Shown here piece by piece: positions 57,532 through 64,000 of a stretch of 64,000 bases of DNA. This DNA is from Ampelocalamus luodianensis (lineage: Eukaryota > Streptophyta > Magnoliopsida > Poales > Poaceae). The notes beneath the pieces were generated by a model. It ran no database searches. It worked only from the letters and a program-made list of their open reading frames with translations, and was not told where the DNA came from. The number at the start of each line of letters is the position of its first letter. Position 1 is the stretch's first letter. Made by a program: the position numbers and the translations under genes. The DNA lies in the NCBI GenBank assembly GCA_036346255.1, contig JAYEVH010000310.1, positions 186,001 through 250,000 on the forward strand, written 5' to 3'.

Positions 57532-58105
57532 TGTGGACGCCCCGGAATATTGGAAATGTACTTAATTAAAGTTATACTGTAGCACAATTCTTAATTAAGG
57601 AACAGTGCTGCTCCTTTATTAAAGATCATGCTAGAAGCATAAATTTAATAAGTAACAAACCCAATATTTAGGCATCCCGGATATATGTCTCACAATGGTT
57701 CCCAGGATCAGTGACCATTGCACATATATCCTTAAACAACATTGCATCACACACATACAAGTCATACATTTACATAATTAAACAGCAGCTTACAAATTTT
57801 CGGTTTAGTACTACAATATCAAGTGACTTGGTCACTATAAAAGACTGACAGCGGAAGCAAAATAAAACGACAAAACCACCAATGGCCCCATCCACCCGCA
57901 GGCGATTGCGTGGAGGAAAGAAATAGCTTTACTCGTTAGCGCCACCGATCGGCGCTAACGGCACTTCATATAAGTAACCGTCTCACCGCAACAATAGGTT
58001 ATAGCAACTTGAGTACGGAAGGTACTCAGCAAGACTTACACAAACTAATAAAAGAAAGTGTTTGTTAGAACCTATTCAAAGGATTTAGATTTGTACATGC
58101 ATATG
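57532..58105 (-). repeat. LTR J: F-family LTR end on the minus strand
   Basis: Starts TGTGGACGCCCCGGAATATT, the reverse complement of the F 3' LTR end. It continues as an inverted copy of about 56715-57293. It includes a perfect 10-bp inverted repeat, CGTTAGCGCC (57934-57943) and GGCGCTAACG (57951-57960). It is cut at 58105 by LTR I; the remainder would lie beyond the nest, outside the window. Confidence 0.85.
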
Positions 58106-60196
58106 TGTAATACTCCGGAAGTGTGAGAAGTCAATAATCGGGATAAATCAATTTAATCGGTAGCGCTTAATTTTATTCGGGAGTTGGAAATTTTATTAAA
58201 TTCAAAGTTTTGGGGATCTTTGGAGTATGGACCTCCGGCCCAAGCTCATCCATCCCTTTGGCCGGCCCGGAGTGGGCCATTAAGGGGGGGAAGGTGCCCT
58301 AGGGCCCAAGGCCCAAGCTGCCCCTCCTTCTAAACCCTAGCTGCCCTTACCCCCACCCCCTTGGCCGAATTCTTTCCCTCCCCCTCCCTCTTGCAGCCGC
58401 CACCCTTACCCCTCCCTCTCCCTTGCGCCCTTCCATCTCCTCCCTTGGAGCTGCCCATCCATGGATGAGCACCTCCCATTCCTTGATGCCGATCTCCCCG
58501 CTGCCGGCCTCTCGCGAAGGAAGGGCTGGAGCTTCGCGGACTTGTTGATCAAGAAGGGGGGGATTGAGGGTCATCCTCTACAAGGTTCTTCATCGTCTTC
58601 CTGGTGCTCCAAGGGTAACGGTTCTCGGTTGTCGTTGTTGGTTAATCGTAGAGGCGAATTTGATTAGGTTTGATCGGTTCATGTGCGGTCTGCTGTAATT
58701 CCAATTCTATCCAGTTTCTTGCGTGGCTTGTTTCGTGTACCTAAAGGCAGAATTAGGGAATTTGACCTCCTAGAGTTTTGTAGGACTTGTTCTTAGCTTT
58801 CGGTGGCCGCCAAGAACACTAAATTCTGACTTTCGAGTCAAAAGTTATGATAGATTTATTATCTGCTGTCCAGAATCCTGACGAGAATTAGCAGTCTCTG
58901 TATATGTTGATATATGGCCCAGTTAGAGGGTGATTCAGAGGTCTTGCCCATAACAAATTTTGAAGATGATATCACTAGCTTTCAGGATTGATAAAGAACA
59001 CCTCATTTGGATTTATATATCAAAAGTTATGCACTTTTCTTTGTGACTGTCCAGATTGTATGTCAGTCTGTCCAGATTGTATGTTAGTTTTTATCTCTAG
59101 TTTTGTCCCGTGTGCCACTTTTTGTTAAAGGCAAAATTTGAATGTCGTGCCAACTAGGTTAGTGTAGGTAATTTCATAACCTTTTCAGATTGTTAAAGAA
59201 CGTCCAATTTGGAGTTGTACAACAAAAGTTATGGATATTTTATTTTAGCCGATATTTCTGTCAATTAATTCAGTCAACAGATTTGAGCCGTGGGCCAAAT
59301 TTTATTAGAGGCAAAATCTGAACTTTTGCCCAACTAGAGTATTGTAGATATGTCAGTTAAGAATCCATGGAAATTGGTCTCACCTCATTCCGAGTTCCAG
59401 ACCAATAGTTATGTCAATTACCGTGCTGCTGTCCAGAATTAAGTTATGTAAGAAATTGTTGATTTCAGTTTAAGCTTTGTTTTAATGACTAGAGTCATCG
59501 GGAAGCGATGTTTAACGTCGATTAGTAGTGTTGGGTATATTATGTCCTTATTGAAATTATTTTACTTGTTTAGGAGGTGAAGCCTCGGGTTTATGAGTAT
59601 CACCTTTGCCGACTAACGCTGTCGCATCGCGAAGGCAAGTACATTGCCACCCTTAATGATTGTGATTGATGAATGTTTATGGTCATGCTGTGATTTTGTA
59701 TGATACGAGAGAAGATGGATTGTCTATGTTCTTTCATATGTGTTGAATCCATGTTTTGTTATCATGTCTTTCAATATTCGTATTTCATTCTATGCATTCA
59801 TTATGCATGTTTCATCCACGAAAGTGGATTACAAGTCCCACCATTCCAGTGTGGGCAGTGTTGGACATTGTCATGTCCGCCCACGGAGTGGATTTGAAAG
59901 ACCCATTAATTCCAGAATAGGCATGTAAGACCCATTAACTCCAAGATGGGCAATGTTGGACGCCCGTATGAAACGTTCTTCATACGGGAAGTGGATCCCC
60001 GCATTTTTGTTAAGATGCGGGCTTGAGTGAACACCGACGGGTGTTTCACTGGCTATACCGGTATATGCATGTGTGCAGTCCATTCCTTTGATTTTGAGCA
60101 TTCATATCATGTCTTCATATGTAGTCAGTTGTGATGTGATCGAACCTGATGATGAGTTTGTCTTATTCATATTGAATGATTATCTTATTGATATAT
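58106..60196 (+). repeat. LTR I: S-family LTR, 5' part
   Basis: Starts TGTAATACTCCGG (S starts TGTAATATCCCG). It shares with S the GC-rich early part, the GGAGGTGA...CGCATCGC block (59570-59640; S at 28630-28695), the CCCACCATTCCA/GGGCAG region and ACACCGACGGGTGT (60030-60045). It stops at 60196, where LTR K begins, so its 3' end is outside the window. The left flank ATATG (58101-58105) is the expected target copy. Confidence 0.8.
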
Positions 60197-63182
60197 TGTC
60201 GGGACCCAAAAATGCAATTCTGGACCCTCTGTGTATTCTGCACTAGTCCAGGATCACGCTAGTGCACACAGTGGTAACATAGGTGAATATCAATCCACAC
60301 AAACGAAATATAGCATAAACGAATAGTTTGAGTAACAACTTAGAGTTTTGACCTTAAGGTCGGGATTACAACTTATTAAGCCACGCAGGGCTAACACTAA
60401 AGAAATATCGCAAATGAACGAAATAAACTCCGCAAACTCCAATCAAGATACCACAGCAACCGATCGGGATCGATGACCTAGCGATCAACCTTCTTCCACG
60501 AACTCCTCCTCAAAGCGGCGAAAACTCCTCCACTTCAGAGGTTTGGACGCAAGTTTTACAACAAGCGTGAGTACACAACCGTGCTCGCAAATCATACCAC
60601 GTAATGCAATATATAGATGCAGCTTATTCCAAAGGAATGGCTTCGTGGTTATTTTGCGTAAATGCAACAATTGCAATTGAATACAAGTAATAGATTGAAA
60701 GCATAATTGAAACAAATAAGCAATAATAACTTTTAATGATTGTTTCCACAAAGACACAAAGCTAATTAGATTGATCCACACAGCCACATAGCTTATGCCA
60801 CACAGCTATCCCATACCCAAAGTTTTATGAACACTACCCCTCGTGTGAAATTCCCGAGCAGTGTCCATGACCGCGGACGCGGCTATTCGAATAGATTGTT
60901 TAACACTCTGCAGAGGTTTGTACACTTTACCCACACGATACAACTAGTGTAGCTAGCACCGATCGTAACATAACAGTTCGGAAACTTCGTCTCAACATTG
61001 ACGTTCTTATTCACACAGTCCCATGTCACAAAGCTTAACCTATCCACCTGAACCCCAATGTTGAAATTCCGTAACCTACTAAGTTAGGCCTGTCACCAGA
61101 CATGTGGTCGTACAGTATAGCTCAGTTTGATGACGCACAAAGTTAAGTCCTTAATTGACCAAGGCAAGACTTCCAGTTTTTCTAACTAAACCACACAGAT
61201 AAATCCCAATCACAAAGCCACCGGTTCACACAAAGATCCACCACTTGCCTCGGTCTAAATCTTTTACCACCCAGTTGGTTTAGTGCAACACATGCCATCA
61301 CGAGTAATAGCACACAAAGACACACAGCTTTATCACACGTTCCATAGTCACTTAGTCAATTTCACAATTTCACTCACATGAGATGATGACTCGTAGCATG
61401 GCTAAGCAATTCTAGTCGTTCTAACCCACCATGTTGGCAATATGCTAATACCAACTAAGTAATTAACCAATCTAGGCGACAAAATATCAAGATATACAAG
61501 TAGGCAAGGCGTACATAACAAGTTGGATTAATAACTAGCCCAAAACATTTAAATACATAATTAAAGTAAATGCAATAATTCAACTCAATATAATTTAGGA
61601 AAACTGGGATTCAATATGATCAAAGGTATGACTTGCCTTGGAAAAGGTCTATGTACTGGTCTTGAACTTGGTTGAAGCCTTCTTCGACGAAAACTCCCGA
61701 AGTATCGACGTCTACGCACAAACAAAGCGAGAACAAACAAAACAATTAAATAACAGAGGCAAAACAAACTCCAAAAATTAAATAAAAATCTTAGATAGCT
61801 AGATCTTGAATTTAGACAAATTTAGAAATTTGAATGGGCTCAATCGGAGTTAGGATGCAAAAGTTATGAGCTTTGGAAGATTGAAAATACATAAAATGCT
61901 GAAAATCAGTATTTCATGAATTTCAATTAATTTCCTAAAGGAAAATCGGATTATTGCGCAACGCGACGTCACGGAGACGTTCGGACGGGAGGATTATGGA
62001 TCGGCGGTGGGTCCCACTGTCGCTGGCTCGGCTCACGGTGGACAAAGTCCACCGAGCCTTGGTTCGAGGATCCGTGGATCGCCACGCGTGCCGACGGGTT
62101 GGTGGATCAGGCGACACGCGGCGACACGAGGGCGGCAGGCCGCGCGTCGCTGAGTCGGGCAGACACGGCGGCATCGCCGGCGAAGTTCTTGTCGGACGTG
62201 CACGACAACGGCGACTCGACCACGGCGGCGGCAACGAGGGTAGCACCGGGCTCCTCACACTCGCGAAGTCGGTGACACGGTCGGATGCAACCGGCGGTGA
62301 CCAAATCGCGGCGGCGCTTGAGGTTGGCGGCGGAGCGGCTCGGTTGAACGGCGGCGAGGCGCTGCGGGGCTCCCTCGAGGATGATGAGGTGCGCATCGTG
62401 AAGCCCACACCACGGCGACCTCGAATCCGGTGACGTGGAAGGCTTAGGCTCACCGACGGCGGTGCGAGATGGCGGAGAAGGTTGCGGCGGCACCGAGGTT
62501 GAGAGGCTCGATTCTCCCTGGTGGCGGCGCAATCCGAGAGGCGGCTCTAGGGTTTTGGAGGCGGAAGGCGGTGCGAAGATTTTGACGCGGGCGCGGGCCT
62601 TAAATAGCCACGGAGGAGGAAGAGTCCGCGAGGAAGGCGGCGGCGCGGCAGTGTCCGGCTCGGACACGGGGAAGGAGTCCCGGGTGAAAACGATGCTGAC
62701 GAGGCGAGCGGGGTCCACCAGGCAGCGGGAGCGGCTCAGCGCGGGCGCGTGCGGGAAGGCGCAGTGTAGCCGCCCGTGGGACCGGAGGCGCGCGGAAGAG
62801 AGAGAGGCGGGCTGCGCGCGAGATGGGCCGGGGAAAGCGGGAAGGAGATGGGCCGAGCCAGAAGGATTCGGCCCACGACTATTCTGAGATTTTAAATAGG
62901 TTTTCTATTTTAGAAAATACCAGAAAATCAAATAAGCAATAGAAAATAGCAATTGAACTCAGAAAAATTCTAGAAAAATCTAGAAAATATATCTGAGCTC
63001 AAGGAACCCAAATAAAATAGTTTTGGCTAATATTCATGTTGGGATTATTCATATTAAATGTTTTTGTTTGCAAAGTCCAATATTAAGCTTTTGAATTAAA
63101 TTCAAATAAATCCAAATGGTGAATTTTTCCCTACTAACTATTTAAAAGATTTTTTTAAAACTCTGAAAATTGGGATGTTACA
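60197..63182 (-). repeat. 3' LTR of element K
   Basis: On the minus strand it starts TGTAACATCCC (at 63182) and ends GGGTCCCGACA (at 60197); 2,986 bp. A GC-rich promoter-side region (61950-62880) holds a TATA-like TATTTAA (62600-62606, minus strand). Toward its 3' end lie CTTAGCCATGC (complement near 61400), a GGTCAATTAAGGAC block (near 61150) and the palindrome block. Open frames on both strands in the GC-rich part are composition effects. A polypurine tract lies next to it, so it is a 3' LTR. Confidence 0.82.
60861..60936 (-). other. Conserved LTR palindrome block (K copy)
   Basis: CTATTCGAATAG at 60883-60894. On the minus strand it is followed by CCGCGTCCGCGGTCATGGAC and preceded by GTGGGTAAAGTGTACAAACC. 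K is otherwise very different from E and B in this region. Confidence 0.7.
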
Positions 63183-63200
63183 AACCTCCCCCCCTTAAAG
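63183..63200 (-). other. Polypurine tract of element K
   Basis: The complement reads CTTTAAGGGGGGGAGGTT, directly next to the LTR start, with a CTCGGGGTCGAGATTCC-like word just upstream of it, as in E and F. Confidence 0.88.
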
Positions 63201-64000
63201 GAATCTCGACCCCGAGATTCAGGCTAGCTAGAGAAAAGGCTAGGGAACTCGGCTTTGGCTCTTCTTCACGCTCCCACGTTGCTTCTCCTTCCGAGTGGTT
63301 GCTCCACCAACCTTGCAAAAACGAGCAGCCTTGCTTCGTGAGGCGCTCTGCGACATCCAAGATCTTGATTGGTTGCTCTTTGTAGGTAAGATCCTCTTTC
63401 AAAACAATTGATTCCAACGGGCTTGCTCTTCCGCACACGAAGACACTTCTTCAATCTGCGAGACATGAAAGACATCATGCACTCTCGCTAACGATCGCGT
63501 AGCTCCAACCGTAAGCAACTTCCCACGGCGTTCCAAAATCTTGAACGGACCAACATACCTAGGGCAAGCTTCCCTTTGGCATGAAACCTTTGACACCTCT
63601 CGGCGGGGTCACTCAAGATAGACAAAATCTTACGGCTCAAATCGAGATCTCGACGGCGGTTATCGGCATAACTCTTACGCCTTGATGGGCTATTTTTAGC
63701 CTTTCACGATCATAGCAACTTGTTCTTACGCCTCTTGATGATATCGGGCCCGAACAACAGACGCTCATTGTCTCGACCAATTTAACGGGGTTCGGCAGCA
63801 CGCCATACAAAGCTTCAAATGGCGACATTTGCGATCGCTTGATAATCGTTGTTGTACGAGAACTCGTGATACGGCAAACTTTTATCCCATCGGTAGCATT
63901 CGCTAGAGCGCAAGCTCTCAAAGATATCCTCCAATATCGATTGACTCTTTTTCACCGTCGTCCGCTTGTGGATGATAAGCGATCTTGAAATTCGATGGGT
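63201..64000 (-). pseudogene. Integrase C-terminus and chromodomain-like tail of element K (partial)
   Basis: Read leftward: QMSPFEALYG (near 63830), RYVGPFKILERRGK (near 63540), VHDVFHVSQIEEV (near 63470), KEQPIKILDVAERLT and WSNHSEGEATWEREEE (63250-63390). These are the integrase end and chromodomain-like tail, in the same order as in F, but spread over three minus-strand frames with several indels. The rest of the element continues beyond the window. No intact product is possible from this reading. Confidence 0.85.

Noticed and set aside
61935..62887. Long opposing frames (159-203 aa) in GC-rich DNA
   Set aside because: They lie inside the K LTR between a TGTAACATCCC start and a GGGTCCCGACA end. 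Both strands are open because stop codons are AT-rich; no family is recognised.

Overview
The window is plant nuclear DNA, most likely from a grass with a repeat-rich genome. Nearly all of it is nested long-terminal-repeat (LTR) retrotransposon sequence. The pol genes are Ty3/gypsy type with a C-terminal chromodomain-like block, the primer-binding sites match plant initiator-Met tRNA, and the LTRs are unusually long (about 3 to 5 kb). These traits fit the Tekay/Del (RIRE3-like) chromovirus lineage. A host gene with canonical GT-AG introns is buried in this sequence. Nothing bacterial, phage-like or CRISPR-like is present.

Host gene. Three short exons (33330-33406, 42385-42467, 42695-42746) join in frame into about 70 residues of a plant SLC35F/DUF914-type membrane transporter. 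The rest of the gene must lie outside the window. Its introns are swollen by transposons: a solo LTR inside another solo LTR (33528-42188) in one intron, and a 14.5-kb complete element plus further nested LTRs in the next (42820 to the window end).

Left half, read as a nest. A LINE 3' fragment (31548-33237) was hit by a minus-strand gypsy element, R1 (primer site at 3347, LTR at 3367-6657 continued at 30583-31547). That LTR was hit by a minus-strand solo LTR, R2 (6658-30582). R2 was hit by a plus-strand LTR, D (about 7276-24349), and separately by a solo LTR, S (27156-29710, perfect CACTT duplication). D was hit by the complete plus-strand element E (8683-21850, LTRs of about 4.2 kb). A truncated plus-strand element, P (1-2640), abuts R1 head-on.

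Right half. Element F (42820-57293, perfect AAATA duplication) carries an extra open reading frame before gag (ORF0), then gag, protease, reverse transcriptase, RNase H, integrase and a chromodomain-like block. It is followed by 238 bp of host intron, an inverted LTR end of the same family (J, 57532-58105), an S-family LTR (I, 58106-60196), and the 3' end of a minus-strand gypsy element (K, from 60197) that runs off the window.

Cross-cutting observations. (1) A block of about 70 bp around a 12-bp palindrome is conserved in eight LTR copies from families whose surrounding sequence differs greatly. (2) CAG/CTG trinucleotides in the transposons are repeatedly damaged between LTR partners and in pol, but the sites in the host exons are intact. 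This looks more like a CHG-methylation-linked sequencing error than real mutation, and it may explain many frameshifts. Identities, copy numbers and insertion ages were judged by eye, not computed.
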